From Deltaproteobacteria bacterium (GTDB lineage Bacteria > Desulfobacterota > DSM-4660 > Desulfatiglandales > HGW-15), in contig JAFDEF010000012.1 of NCBI GenBank assembly GCA_019310485.1, positions 1 to 64,000 on the forward strand: DNA of 64,000 bases, given 5' to 3'. The notes beneath the pieces were generated by a model. It was given only the letters and a program-made list of their open reading frames with translations, was not told the DNA's origin and did not search any database. Shown in pieces: positions 7,257 to 16,468 of this stretch. Both the position numbers and the translations under genes were made by a program. Each line of letters starts with the position of its first letter. The first letter of the stretch is position 1.

Positions 7257-9374
7257 TCAGAAATTATTTCGTTTTTCCCTGAAAGCATTCAGCTTGTAGT
7301 AGATTCCCTTCCGCATCATGAGTTCCTCGTGGGTCCCCTGCTCAGCAATTCGGCCTCTGTGCATGACAATTATCCGGTCCGCATTTTGAATAGTAGAGAG
7401 CCTGTGAGCAACCACAAGGGAAGTTCGCCTCTTGGTTATTGTGAAAATAGCCTTTTGTATAAGCCTCTCGGTTTCAGGATCGACGCTGGAGGTGGCTTCA
7501 TCGAGTATAAGAACCTTGGGGCTGCACGCCAGGGCTCTTGCAAAGGAGAGGAGCTGGCGCTCACCGGCCGAAAGGTTGGCCCCTTCCTCGCCGATTTCCT
7601 GGCTTATGCCTTTTGGAAATTTCCGAACCAGTGCGACTGCGTTTGCGTTTCTTAGAGAAGTTTCAACCACGGAGTCATCGATTTCGGGATTCCCCAATGT
7701 GATGTTTTCAAGCAGCGTGCCTGAAAAAATGAAAACATCCTGCATAACCAGGCCAAGGCTTTTTCTAAGCTCTTTGATGGGCCAGCAGCGGATGTCCACG
7801 CCATCGAGCAATACCTGACCCTTGTCTGGGTCATAAAACCTTTCAGCAAGGTTAACCAGCGTTGTTTTTCCTGCTCCCGTGACACCCACTATTGCCACCA
7901 TTTCCCCGGGTTTTACCTCGAGGGAAACGTCATAAAGTACCGGGCGGTCTTTTGAATATCCGAAAAATATATTTCTAAACTGAAGATGACCTTTTACAGT
8001 GGCGGGCTTCAGAGGAATGTCAGGTTCCGGCATTTCTTCCCTGTGATCCATGAATTCAAATATTCGCTCCATTGAAGCCATTGCCGACTGCATGATATTG
8101 TACTTTTCAGAGATATCTCGGATAGGTTTAAAAAACATTTGAATGTAGCTGATAAAGGCAACCAGGGCTCCCAGGGTTAATTGCTCACTGATCACCTTTC
8201 CGCCTCCGTACCACAGGAGCAGGGCCACGGCAAAAGCAGAGAAAAGCTCCATAACAGGCATGAAAACAGCGAAAACGCGTATTTGTTTCATTCCTGCCAG
8301 ATAATTTTCGTGATTTGTTTGTGCAAAGCTTTTTCTATGGTAATCTTCAGTGGCAAAAAGTTGAATGAGGTGCATGCCCTTTATGTGCTCCTGGAGCAAG
8401 GCATTTATCTTCGCAACCTTGGCCCGGAGTTCTCTGAAAGCTTCGCGTGCCAGAGAGCTGAAGATCAGGGTCAATGCAAAGATGAAGGGCAGGAGCGAAA
8501 AACAGACAAGAGCCAGCCGCCAGTTTAGATAAAGAAGAACAGCGATGATTCCGGTAAGGATAAAGAAATCCTTAAATACGGTGACAATCACAGACTTGAA
8601 CATTTCATTCAGGTTTTCAACATCATTTGTCACGCGCGTGAGAAGGCGACCCACAGGATGTCGGTCAAAGAAGCTCAATGCTTGAGACTGCATTCGGCTG
8701 AATAGCTCAAGACGAATATCCTTCATAATTCTCTGACCGGCAAGTTCAAGTAAATAGTACTGCCCGTACCCCAGCCAGAAGTTGAAAAGCAAGAAAACCA
8801 GTATAAGGATCCCAATCAATGCAAGCCCTCTAAAATCCTTTGCTCTTATCTGTAACAGGTCAGAGCGTCCCAGTTTTCTTAACTCATTGTAGGGAACCAT
8901 CAATGAGCCATCCTGTGTGCTCACCCATGGAACTTGAGGGTGTGTAGAGACAAATTGGTTTTGAGAGAATATCCTGTAAAACCGATCTCTTGATATTATT
9001 CCCCTTTTCTCATAGAGGCGTTGGTGGGACGGTTCGATCTTCTTTAAGTCTTTCTGATTTATGAATGCGGCACTTCCCTCAGGCGTTTCAATAAGGATGC
9101 GGCCATATCTCTGCAGGAAACCCTCTCTTTCCGCACTTTTCATTGAAGAGATGTCCACCCTGTACCATGAGGACAGAATGTAGCGATCAATAGCTACCTT
9201 GGAGAGATAGGGGAGAGCAAGCTCAAGCGAGGTAATCAAAATAGTAAGCAAAAGAGCCAGAAAGATTATCCTTTTGTGTGGCGCCGCATAGCCACTCATT
9301 CTTTTCAACAGCCTGAAATTATAAGGCTTGCCGAGCCTGCCTTTTTCCATGTAGCCATAGTCTCCCCACATCAC
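7257..9374 (-). CDS. ABC exporter half-transporter, active-site subunit with large extracytoplasmic insert
   Basis: 705 residues, about 100 more than the usual 580-600. TM1 is near residues 35-60; then about residues 70-180 form a polar, helical insert (containing KKIEPSHQRLYEKRG) before TM2, so this loop lies outside the cytoplasm. The nucleotide-binding domain has Walker A GVTGAGKTTL, signature LSAGERQLL and Walker B VLILDEATSSVD with the catalytic Glu. Together with the next gene it resembles heterodimeric exporters such as TM287/288 and BmrCD, in which one partner carries an extra extracellular domain and the Glu. The partner gene is 240 bases upstream. Substrate (drug or lipid) unknown. 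Confidence 0.9.
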   Translation of the reverse strand: MMWGDYGYMEKGRLGKPYNFRLLKRMSGYAAPHKRIIFLALLLTILITSLELALPYLSKVAIDRYILSSWYRVDISSMKSAEREGFLQRYGRILIETPEGSAAFINQKDLKKIEPSHQRLYEKRGIISRDRFYRIFSQNQFVSTHPQVPWVSTQDGSLMVPYNELRKLGRSDLLQIRAKDFRGLALIGILILVFLLFNFWLGYGQYYLLELAGQRIMKDIRLELFSRMQSQALSFFDRHPVGRLLTRVTNDVENLNEMFKSVIVTVFKDFFILTGIIAVLLYLNWRLALVCFSLLPFIFALTLIFSSLAREAFRELRAKVAKINALLQEHIKGMHLIQLFATEDYHRKSFAQTNHENYLAGMKQIRVFAVFMPVMELFSAFAVALLLWYGGGKVISEQLTLGALVAFISYIQMFFKPIRDISEKYNIMQSAMASMERIFEFMDHREEMPEPDIPLKPATVKGHLQFRNIFFGYSKDRPVLYDVSLEVKPGEMVAIVGVTGAGKTTLVNLAERFYDPDKGQVLLDGVDIRCWPIKELRKSLGLVMQDVFIFSGTLLENITLGNPEIDDSVVETSLRNANAVALVRKFPKGISQEIGEEGANLSAGERQLLSFARALACSPKVLILDEATSSVDPETERLIQKAIFTITKRRTSLVVAHRLSTIQNADRIIVMHRGRIAEQGTHEELMMRKGIYYKLNAFREKRNNF

Positions 9375-9614
9375 CTGGCTCCCCTGCTATCCCCGACCAC
9401 CATCAAGGCACCATCTGCAGAAGGGAGCTCCGAACGCTTTGGCCTCAGACCAAGCGCCTTAAGTGGTATGAGCCTCGCTTCTCGACGCCTAGCATCTAAT
9501 ACCCTGTGGGTGGTTAGATAAATTTCAAAAGTCCATAGTTTCATTAATGATACCTTGTTAGACGCGGGATTTTGAGCTGTGCAAAAGATACTCTGAATGA
9601 GGGCCTGCAATTGC

Positions 9615-11390
9615 CTACACTCCGATCTCCAGCTCCTGTGCCAGAGCCTGCTTTTCGTATAGCCTGGTATAAATACTGCCGGCTTTAATGAGGGTGTCAT
9701 GATTGCCGACCTCCACGACTTCGCCCCGGTCTAAAACAACAACCTCGTCCGCCCTGCTTGTTATAGAAAGCCTATGGGACACAATGATGTTCGTCTTCCC
9801 TGCTCTTTCCGCGAGGACTCCATCCAGAATGCGTTCCTCGGTATTTGTATCGACCATTGAGAGCGCATCATCCAGGATTAATATTTGAGGATCAGACAAA
9901 ATGGCACGTGCTATGCTAAGCCGTTGTCTTTGCCCCCCTGAAAGGGTAATGCCACGTTCCCCCAGCAGGGTTTCAAGCCCGTCTCTCAATGATATAGCCT
10001 CCTCGTAGATCTGAGCCAGTTTCAAGGACCTAACAAGCGTTTTCTCCGAAATCCCTTCTCTTCCAAAAATCACGTTGTTTCTCACGGTATCCGAGAAGAT
10101 AAAAGCCTCCTGGGTCGCAAACCCGATGCTCTGTCTCAGGATCTTTAGAGGAATTTCACGTACATCCCTGCCGTCAACGAAAAGCGTTCCTCGCGGTGGA
10201 TCAATAAGCCTTGGAACGGAGCGAAGAAGCGTGGTTTTTCCTGAAGCCACCCTTCCCACCAAGGCCACGGTTTTCCCCTGTGCTATGTCCAGACTGATAC
10301 CCTTTACTGCATAATTACTTTGGCCTGGGTACCTGAGACTTGCTTTTCTGAACTCTATGCTACCCTTGATAGAGAGCTCGACATCTGTCATAGGAGGCCC
10401 TGTAATTTCCGGAATTTCATCAATGATTCTATTTATTCTGCGCATGGACGCTGCCCCTCGCTGGACAAGATTCGTAACCCACCCAATCGCCATCATGGGC
10501 CATGTCAAAAGGTTAAGGTAGCTTATGAATGCCACGAAATCACCTGTGGTAATATGCCCCAGGATTGTAAAGCGTCCTCCCAGCCAGATCACGATGGCGA
10601 GCCCAAGGTTTGTAAATATTGCCATTACAGGGAAAAAGAAAGCCAGAGACCGTGCCAGCTCCATATTGTCTGATATGTACTTGTTGCTCTCTTCCTCAAC
10701 CCTGCGGTAGGTCCAGGGCTCCCGAGCGTAAGCCTTAATCACTCGAATCCCGGAAAATGTTTCCCTTACCCTTTCGGTAAGGTCGGAAAAGGTTGCCTGC
10801 ACTTTTTCATAGCCGGAAGACATGCGGCTGGTCAGAACTCGAGTGACATAAATGAGAAACGGCGCTGGAATTAATGATAGGAGGGTGAGGTGCGGATTAA
10901 TGTAAAGCATGAACCCAATGGCCGCTATTCCCAGCACTGTGCCGTCTGTCAGGGCCACGAGTCCCATGCCCGTTGCCATCCTGATTGCATTGATGTCATT
11001 TATGGCTTTGGCCATCACATCGCCTGTTTTTGTTTTTTGATAAAAAGAAAGGGAGAGGCTTTGAAGATGGTTGTAGAGCTTGTTTCTAAGGGCTTCTTCA
11101 ATTTTCCTTGAAAGGCCGAACAAAAGGTGGCGCCAAACGTAGCGGAGTATGGCCATGACAAAAGCAATGAGCATGATAAGGGTTCCGTAATGAAAAAGCA
11201 CACCAGGCGTAGCTACTCCTGTAGTCAGGGAGTCCACCCCTCGTTTTATAACCATTGGGATAAGGAGCTGGAGCAGGTCTACGGTCAAGAGGCTGGCAAG
11301 GCCTACAGCCAGGGACAACCTGTGCTTGAGGAAGTACTCTTTCAGGGGTTGAAAGCTCTTTATGCTGCTCTTAGATAGGTTCTTGATCAT
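9615..11390 (-). CDS. ABC exporter half-transporter, degenerate-site subunit
   Basis: 591 residues from the ATG at 11390; a GTG at 11420 would add ten residues. Neither has a good ribosome site. Six membrane helices fill residues about 25-310. The ATPase has Walker A GRVASGKTTL, signature LSGGQRQRL and Walker B ILILDDALSMVD, where the catalytic Glu is Asp. That substitution marks the degenerate ATP site of heterodimeric ABC exporters, and the next gene supplies the competent Glu. TTGACA at 11423-11428 on the minus strand, with a weak TATCAG 18 bases on, could be the promoter and would put transcription almost at the ATG. Confidence 0.9.
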   Translation of the reverse strand: MIKNLSKSSIKSFQPLKEYFLKHRLSLAVGLASLLTVDLLQLLIPMVIKRGVDSLTTGVATPGVLFHYGTLIMLIAFVMAILRYVWRHLLFGLSRKIEEALRNKLYNHLQSLSLSFYQKTKTGDVMAKAINDINAIRMATGMGLVALTDGTVLGIAAIGFMLYINPHLTLLSLIPAPFLIYVTRVLTSRMSSGYEKVQATFSDLTERVRETFSGIRVIKAYAREPWTYRRVEEESNKYISDNMELARSLAFFFPVMAIFTNLGLAIVIWLGGRFTILGHITTGDFVAFISYLNLLTWPMMAIGWVTNLVQRGAASMRRINRIIDEIPEITGPPMTDVELSIKGSIEFRKASLRYPGQSNYAVKGISLDIAQGKTVALVGRVASGKTTLLRSVPRLIDPPRGTLFVDGRDVREIPLKILRQSIGFATQEAFIFSDTVRNNVIFGREGISEKTLVRSLKLAQIYEEAISLRDGLETLLGERGITLSGGQRQRLSIARAILSDPQILILDDALSMVDTNTEERILDGVLAERAGKTNIIVSHRLSITSRADEVVVLDRGEVVEVGNHDTLIKAGSIYTRLYEKQALAQELEIGV

Positions 11391-11612
11391 GAGAGAAACT
11401 GATACTGGAAGTGAGGACACAGTGTCAACTGGTTATGCAAGAAGACCTAAAGGTTGAAGGAAAAAAATTGACTTTTTTCTGTTAATCTTTAAATATCCAT
11501 GGCAGCCGAGAGTCAATCCTAGGCTCAAATGGACTTAGGGCTGAGGCGTGAGAAGATTTTTCCGTGCATTTTAACAACACTTTAAGGCTATAGTAAAATC
11601 TGGGGGTTTCAG

Positions 11613-11810
11613 ATGCAACTGGCAAGAAGAATAGGAATTGGAATTGTTATGATAGTCCCCACTTTTGTGGGTGCGGGAGCGCTGTGGGCTCTATTTGAAA
11701 GCTGGATACCTATCGTCATATGGGTGCTAATAATGGCTGCACTTACAGGCGTTTTTATCTCGGGAAAATACATAAAGAGCTGGGAGTCAAGGAAATTTCG
11801 TCTCGGATAG
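11613..11810 (+). CDS. small two-helix membrane protein
   Basis: 65 residues with two hydrophobic segments, about 8-27 and 32-52, a short basic N-terminus (RR at 5-6) and a basic C-terminal tail (KSWESRKFRLG). A GGGGG run eight bases before the ATG could bind ribosomes. A weak promoter-like pair lies near 11473-11495 (TTGACT, 16 bases, TAAATA). No family recognised; it may be co-transcribed with the nicotinamidase gene that starts about 90 bases on. Confidence 0.5.
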   Translation: MQLARRIGIGIVMIVPTFVGAGALWALFESWIPIVIWVLIMAALTGVFISGKYIKSWESRKFRLG

Positions 11811-11900
11811 CAAGAACGCTTCCCTGTTGTTTATGCGTCTGTTTGATTTTAGCTCTTTTGAGTGGCCACAAGAAGAGTGCGAGTTATGAAGGATGAATTA

Positions 11901-12497
11901 ATGCCTGAGGCAATTGAGCTTGGTGGTCACGATGCCTTGGTCATCGTTGACGTTCAGAAGGACTTTCTTCCTGGGGGAAAGCTTGCTGTGGCACGCGGGG
12001 ACGAGGTAGTCCCTGTCCTGAACCGCTATATTGAGCTCGCGCTTTCAAAGGGCATGGCTGTTTATGCGACTCGCGATTGGCATCCTCCGAACCATATCTC
12101 CTTCAAAGAGCGCGGTGGGCCGTGGCCTCCACACTGTGTTGTTGACACGGAAGGAGCACAATTTGCCGATGATTTACTCCTGCCCTCTTCCGCGGTCATC
12201 ATTTCAAAGGGATGGAAAGAAAATGAGGATACCTACTCAGGGTTCCAGGGGACAGATTTAGACCAGAAACTGCGTTCAGCAGGAATACAGCGACTTTTGA
12301 TAGGAGGGTTGGCCACGGATTATTGTGTGCTGAACACAGTTAAAGATGCGCTCAGATTGGGCTTCGGGGTTTTCTTGCTTACCGATGCAATCAAGGCTGT
12401 GAATATTAACCCGGAAGATGGCAAAAAAGCTCAAGAAGAAATGATAAGCCTAGGGGCGATTCCTGTTAAGTGGGATGTGCTCAAGCGATCAAACTAG
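11901..12497 (+). CDS. pncA: nicotinamidase / isochorismatase family amidase
   Basis: 198 residues from the ATG at 11901, which has AAGGA seven bases before it; in-frame starts at 11862 and 11886 have weaker context. The cysteine-hydrolase triad is visible: Asp17 in IVDVQKDF, Lys in IISKGW, and the nucleophile Cys in ATDYCVLNT. Metal-ligand-like DWHPPNH also fits PncA. The enzyme turns nicotinamide into nicotinate for NAD salvage. Length and motifs match nicotinamidases better than isochorismatases. Stands alone between a small membrane protein and the cobalamin locus. Confidence 0.9.
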   Translation: MPEAIELGGHDALVIVDVQKDFLPGGKLAVARGDEVVPVLNRYIELALSKGMAVYATRDWHPPNHISFKERGGPWPPHCVVDTEGAQFADDLLLPSSAVIISKGWKENEDTYSGFQGTDLDQKLRSAGIQRLLIGGLATDYCVLNTVKDALRLGFGVFLLTDAIKAVNINPEDGKKAQEEMISLGAIPVKWDVLKRSN

Positions 12498-12565
12498 TAC
12501 TTCTCCTACCTGCCTCTATCATTTTTGTTGACTTACGCGCTTTTTTCTTCTATACGGAAAAATTG

Positions 12566-12865
12566 AGTTTAGGTGCTTTTTGAGAGCTTAATAGGGAACC
12601 TCGTTAAAGTCGAGGACGGGCCCGCCGCTGTAAGTGGGGACGAACACCGCTGGTTCGCTGGCAGCCAGTCGAGACCTGGTTGCACTGAGAGCGAATGAAA
12701 AGCCACTGCCCGGCACTCAACAGGCTGAGGGGAGAACTTGCAGTTGTAAAGGCCATCAAAGAGTTAAAAAAGCAAATCAAATTACCTTGAGCCTTTACAC
12801 AGAGTTGAGCGCTGGATGGGAAGGCGCGGTTAGTAGGAAGATCCGCGAGTCAGAAGACCTGCCTA
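12566..12865 (+). promoter_or_regulatory. cobalamin (B12) riboswitch with long variable insert
   Basis: The conserved blocks of the adenosylcobalamin aptamer appear in order: AGGTGC at 12571, GGGAA near 12594, the B12 box core GGCCCGCCGCTGTAAG near 12619, GCCACTG near 12702, GGGAAGGCGCG near 12818 and the 3' end AGTCAGAAGACCTGCCT near 12848. The stretch between GCCACTG and GGGAAGGC is about 110 bases, much longer than usual, and is probably an extended stem. An intrinsic terminator follows about 60 bases later, so control is by premature termination when cobalamin is bound. The genes downstream are a B12 uptake set. Confidence 0.93.
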
Positions 12866-12925
12866 ACCAATAGGGAGAAGCCTTCGCGGACTGAGGCATC
12901 CCGCAGATCTTGAGGATAAAAAGGG

Positions 12926-12966
12926 AAATCCCCGGATCGAGAGAGTCGGTCCGGGGATTTTTATTA
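12926..12966 (+). terminator. intrinsic terminator of the cobalamin riboswitch
   Basis: Perfect 11-bp stem AAATCCCCGGA (12926-12936) with TCCGGGGATTT (12950-12960), a 13-base loop, then a T-rich tail TTATTA. It stands between the aptamer and the first start codon at 12985, so it is the expression platform: it ends transcription unless the aptamer is unliganded. Confidence 0.85.
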
Positions 12967-12984
12967 GAAGAGGAGGATTTGACT

Positions 12985-13179
12985 ATGCATATCTACTGGC
13001 GGGTGAAAGAGGAGTTGAAGTACCTGGGGGAAATTCTCGTTTTTCATGATCCAGGCCTTCAAAGAGAATACAGGCGATGGCTTCAAAAAACGGGTGAAAA
13101 TATTGGGGTCGGCAATCATGTTGCTGTATCCATTCGTGAAAAGAGAGTGCTGTGGTCAATGGCCTTCTGCCTTAATTGA
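12985..13179 (+). CDS. 64-aa protein, first gene under B12 riboswitch control
   Basis: A strong GAGGAGG stands eight bases before the ATG at 12985, directly behind the riboswitch terminator. The product is small and soluble: an N-terminal helix (VKEELKYLGEILVFHD), a basic middle (LQREYRRWLQKTGEN), and a hydrophobic end containing one cysteine. No cysteine pairs, no signal peptide. I recognise no family. It is 46 bases upstream of the btuB-like gene. It could be a small B12-handling or regulatory protein or a leader whose translation helps the receptor gene; both are guesses. Confidence 0.6.
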   Translation: MHIYWRVKEELKYLGEILVFHDPGLQREYRRWLQKTGENIGVGNHVAVSIREKRVLWSMAFCLN

Positions 13180-13225
13180 GGGTTTAAGCAAAAGAGAAAA
13201 AGTCAAAAAAAAATGGAGGGTAAAG

Positions 13226-15322
13226 ATGAAAAAGTGGAAAGTCGTTTTGGTTATTCAAGTGCTGTTATTAGTATTTCCTTTTTGCAATATACTGGTGGCA
13301 GAAACGTCAACTAAAATGGGTAAGCAAGAGGAAATAGTCACCTTACCGGAAAAAGTTGTTGTCGCAACAAGAGAGGAAGAAGAAATCACCCGTATTCCAG
13401 GAAACGTAACAGTAATAACTTCCGATGATATTGAAAGATCCGTGGCTAAAGACATCCCTGAGCTTTTAAGAAGCGAATCTGGTATTATGGTGACAAACAC
13501 ATCAGGTTCTACCCCAACAGGCATTACGGTAGAAGCACGGGGGTTTAATAATGGTGGCGGGAATGGTGGAAGAACCCTTGTCCTTATTGACGGCTGGAAG
13601 GCTAACCGCGCAGATACAGGGAGCCCAGACTGGGCTTCGATTCCACTGAGCAACGTAGAAAGGATAGAGATCATCCGTGGTCCTGTAAGTGCTATTTACG
13701 GGGATTGCGCCATGGCCGGAGTAATAAATATTATTACCAAGAGTGGCATAGATGGCCCGGCTATTGATCTCGGTGCAGATGTCGGGAGTTGGCGAAAATT
13801 TGGTCAAAAGTTTGCTTTTCAAGGCACCACTGAAGCATTTAAATACTACGTCAATGGCAACCACTCCGCAGAAAAGGGGTACAGAGATAATTCAAATTTT
13901 AGAGTTAATGATTTGAGCAGCAAATTTTCTTACCAGTTGAATCCAGTCATCGAACTAAATGCGAAAATTAGCCTCCATGACGATGATAGAGAACTTCCCG
14001 GTTCTCTGACGGAGTCCGATCTATCGGTCGTGGGAAGAAGGGGGTCGGTTACACCAGCAGACAGTCTGGAAACTAACCAACATAACATCGGATTAGCCGG
14101 TATCTTTATACCTGATGAAAACAACGAATTTGCCATAAGATTTTACCGCAATAAGAGCGATCGTGATTCTCTTTCTTCAATCCCAGGAGCTGGTTATACT
14201 TCTATCAATGACGATGAGCACAACCATAGTCTTTCACTTCAGTATTCGTTAAGCCATTCCATTCGGGGAAGGGGGAATAAAGCTGTCATAGGCGTTGATA
14301 TATTGAAAGAGGAGGTTGAGTCCCAGAGTTTCTCCAACTTTCCGGATCCTCTTTTTCCATTTATCCAAAAACAAACAACAAACTACAAAAGAGAGTTGGT
14401 AGGCTTTTTTTTCCATGACAGTTTATCTTTGACTGATAAGCTAATCTTTGATGCAGGGATAAGGTACGACAGGGGGAGCTTCGATTATGATAATAGAACA
14501 GAAGACCTTGCATCCTCAACAACAACAAGTATGAACGGAGGGAAGGATTTTCACAAATATAGCCCTAAGGCTGCCATGATTTATTTGTTCACAGATGGTG
14601 TTAGCGGGTATTTGAGTTATGCGAGGACGTTTAGATTCCCTAACAGAGACGAACTAACAGGGTTTTGGGGGTCTACGCCTCAGCTTGATCCCGAGAAGGG
14701 AGAAAATTTTGAAATAGGAATGAAGGCCCACCTTGGCTCAAGATTCAAGGGTGGGATATCAGTTTACCACATGAAAGTAGAAGACGAGATCCTATATCGA
14801 CCTCCCGCTGTGGGCACATTTGCTTTTGGCCAGAATGAAAACTTCGATGAAGTCATCCACAAAGGGCTAGAGCTATCCATAGATGCAATCACCTTTCAAA
14901 GGGCTACTATCTTTGGAAGCTATACATTTGTAGATACAGAGATAGAAGAAGGGCCATTTGAGGGAGGGACTCTGCCAATTACGCCCCGGCACATGGGGAC
15001 TATTGGCGCAATTCTTGATCTGGGCTGGGGTTTTTCCTTTTGGAATCAAATAAGATTCGTCGGAAAAAGATACTTAGCAGATGACTTGTCAAATTCAAAA
15101 GATAAACTCCCGAAATTTCATGTTTGGGACTCAAAGCTGAACTATGAATACAAAGGGAATCGGGGAAAAATTTCAGCCTTCTTTGGTGTAAACAATGTGT
15201 TAAATAAGAAATACAATGAGTACGGCGGCGTGGGAGGATATCCATTTGGTTCAAGGATAGGCTTTTATCCCTCCCCCGAAAGAAATTTCACCGTTGGAGT
15301 TACTTTTAGAGGAAAGATTTAG
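13226..15322 (+). CDS. btuB: TonB-dependent outer-membrane receptor, probably for cobalamin
   Basis: 698 residues; start chosen at ATG 13226 with TGGAGGG before it and a signal peptide right after (KKWKVVLVIQVLLLVFPF, cleavage near AET). The TonB-box region (EKVVVATREEEE) and plug domain (ITRIPGNVTVITSDDIERS, then RIEIIRGPVSAIYGDCAMAG and VINIITKSG) precede a 22-strand barrel ending in an aromatic residue-rich strand (NFTVGVTFRGKI). Substrate is inferred from the riboswitch and the downstream B12 transporter genes. Receptors of this family also take iron chelators, so the sequence alone would not decide. Confidence 0.88.
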   Translation: MKKWKVVLVIQVLLLVFPFCNILVAETSTKMGKQEEIVTLPEKVVVATREEEEITRIPGNVTVITSDDIERSVAKDIPELLRSESGIMVTNTSGSTPTGITVEARGFNNGGGNGGRTLVLIDGWKANRADTGSPDWASIPLSNVERIEIIRGPVSAIYGDCAMAGVINIITKSGIDGPAIDLGADVGSWRKFGQKFAFQGTTEAFKYYVNGNHSAEKGYRDNSNFRVNDLSSKFSYQLNPVIELNAKISLHDDDRELPGSLTESDLSVVGRRGSVTPADSLETNQHNIGLAGIFIPDENNEFAIRFYRNKSDRDSLSSIPGAGYTSINDDEHNHSLSLQYSLSHSIRGRGNKAVIGVDILKEEVESQSFSNFPDPLFPFIQKQTTNYKRELVGFFFHDSLSLTDKLIFDAGIRYDRGSFDYDNRTEDLASSTTTSMNGGKDFHKYSPKAAMIYLFTDGVSGYLSYARTFRFPNRDELTGFWGSTPQLDPEKGENFEIGMKAHLGSRFKGGISVYHMKVEDEILYRPPAVGTFAFGQNENFDEVIHKGLELSIDAITFQRATIFGSYTFVDTEIEEGPFEGGTLPITPRHMGTIGAILDLGWGFSFWNQIRFVGKRYLADDLSNSKDKLPKFHVWDSKLNYEYKGNRGKISAFFGVNNVLNKKYNEYGGVGGYPFGSRIGFYPSPERNFTVGVTFRGKI

Positions 15323-15456
15323 AGAGTGAAGACCCATGGTGTGCACAGCTTGGGATGAGCTACAGTTTTATCTGATTGCCATCTTGACGGTGTGCATTGT
15401 ACATAAAACTGGCTAAGGGTGAATGGAGCGTAGTTTTCCGCCAGGAAGATACTAAG

Positions 15457-16359
15457 ATGGAACAAATGCGTTTTAGGCTCTTCATATTTTCCCTTTCCAT
15501 CATTATTGCTTTAAGTGCAGTCGAGGCTCCTGCGTCTGCGCGCTCGTTTGAAGATGCGCTTGGCAGGAAGATCACCCTGAGGAGTGCACCGAAAAGAATC
15601 ATCCCTCTTGCCCCCAACCTGACGGAAATCCTTTATGCCCTCGGCCTTGGGGACAGGGTAGTGGGGGTTACAAGGTTCAGCTCTTATCCACCCGAAGCGG
15701 CCTCCAAGCCGAAGGTGGGCAGTTACATAGACATTAACGTTGAAAGGATAATCAGCCTTTTGCCGGACCTTGTTATTGCGACAGTGGATGGTAATGCGCA
15801 GGGCACTGTAGAACTGCTGGAACAGGCAGGCATAAAGGTTTTTATCGTCAATCCGCGGACAATTACTCAGGTGATAGATACGATCAAGACAATGGGTAAG
15901 GTTTGTGGGATCCAGCAAGAAGCACTGTATGTGGCAAAGCGGTTGCAGGGAAGAGTGGAGCGCGTGGTTGAAAAAACAAGGGGAAGAGGAACCCCCGGTG
16001 TTTTCCTGGAAATAAACATTCGGCCTATTATGAGCGTGAACAAGAAAACATTTCATCATGATCTTATCAGGCTTGCCGGAGGCAGAAACATAACAGAAGA
16101 TGAGCCGATCACCTATCCGCGGATAAACATTGAAGAAGTTATTCGCAGAAGGCCGGATGTAATCATAATATCATCCATGGAAAGGGGAAGCCGTTTTGAG
16201 ATGGCAAGAAAGGAATGGCTCAAGTGGCCCTCTATCCCTGCTGTAAAAAATGGCAGGGTTTACTTGATTGACTCTGACCTGATAGATAGGCCCTCGCCAA
16301 GGCTTGTCCAGGGACTTGAAGAAATGGCAAAGTTAATTCATCCGGAAATCCAGTGGTGA
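15457..16359 (+). CDS. btuF: periplasmic cobalamin-binding protein of ABC transporter
   Basis: 300 residues with signal peptide (residues about 5-27 ending ASA-RS) and the two-lobed helical-backbone fold of class III binding proteins: RIIPLAPNLTEILYALGLGDRVVG opens the first lobe, followed by ISLLPDLVIAT, then a second lobe ending in RPSPRLVQGLEEMAKLIHP. Start ATG 15457 has AGGA upstream; an in-frame ATG at 15397 lacks a site and would bury the signal. Delivers the vitamin from the receptor to the permease. Position in a riboswitch-led operon supports BtuF rather than a siderophore-binding protein. Confidence 0.85.
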   Translation: MEQMRFRLFIFSLSIIIALSAVEAPASARSFEDALGRKITLRSAPKRIIPLAPNLTEILYALGLGDRVVGVTRFSSYPPEAASKPKVGSYIDINVERIISLLPDLVIATVDGNAQGTVELLEQAGIKVFIVNPRTITQVIDTIKTMGKVCGIQQEALYVAKRLQGRVERVVEKTRGRGTPGVFLEINIRPIMSVNKKTFHHDLIRLAGGRNITEDEPITYPRINIEEVIRRRPDVIIISSMERGSRFEMARKEWLKWPSIPAVKNGRVYLIDSDLIDRPSPRLVQGLEEMAKLIHPEIQW

Positions 16360-16468
16360 CGGGGGAGGCATAAGGCTCAGGGCCCAAGGCGCAAGGTATG
16401 ATGAGCTAAATCCTGATCATGATGGTTAAATACCGCCACATTTCCTGCTGAGAAATACAGAGAGCCCA

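Noticed and set aside
9375-9614. A further gene between the two ABC subunits
   Set aside because: The 240-base gap holds no frame with ribosome site; the open frame there overlaps the end of the upstream subunit gene.
12634-12873. 79-residue frame
   Set aside because: It lies entirely inside the cobalamin riboswitch, whose conserved blocks explain the sequence.
13046-13225. 60-residue N-terminal extension of the receptor
   Set aside because: It overlaps the 64-aa gene in another frame and would hide the signal peptide; GGAGGG and ATG at 13226 are clear.
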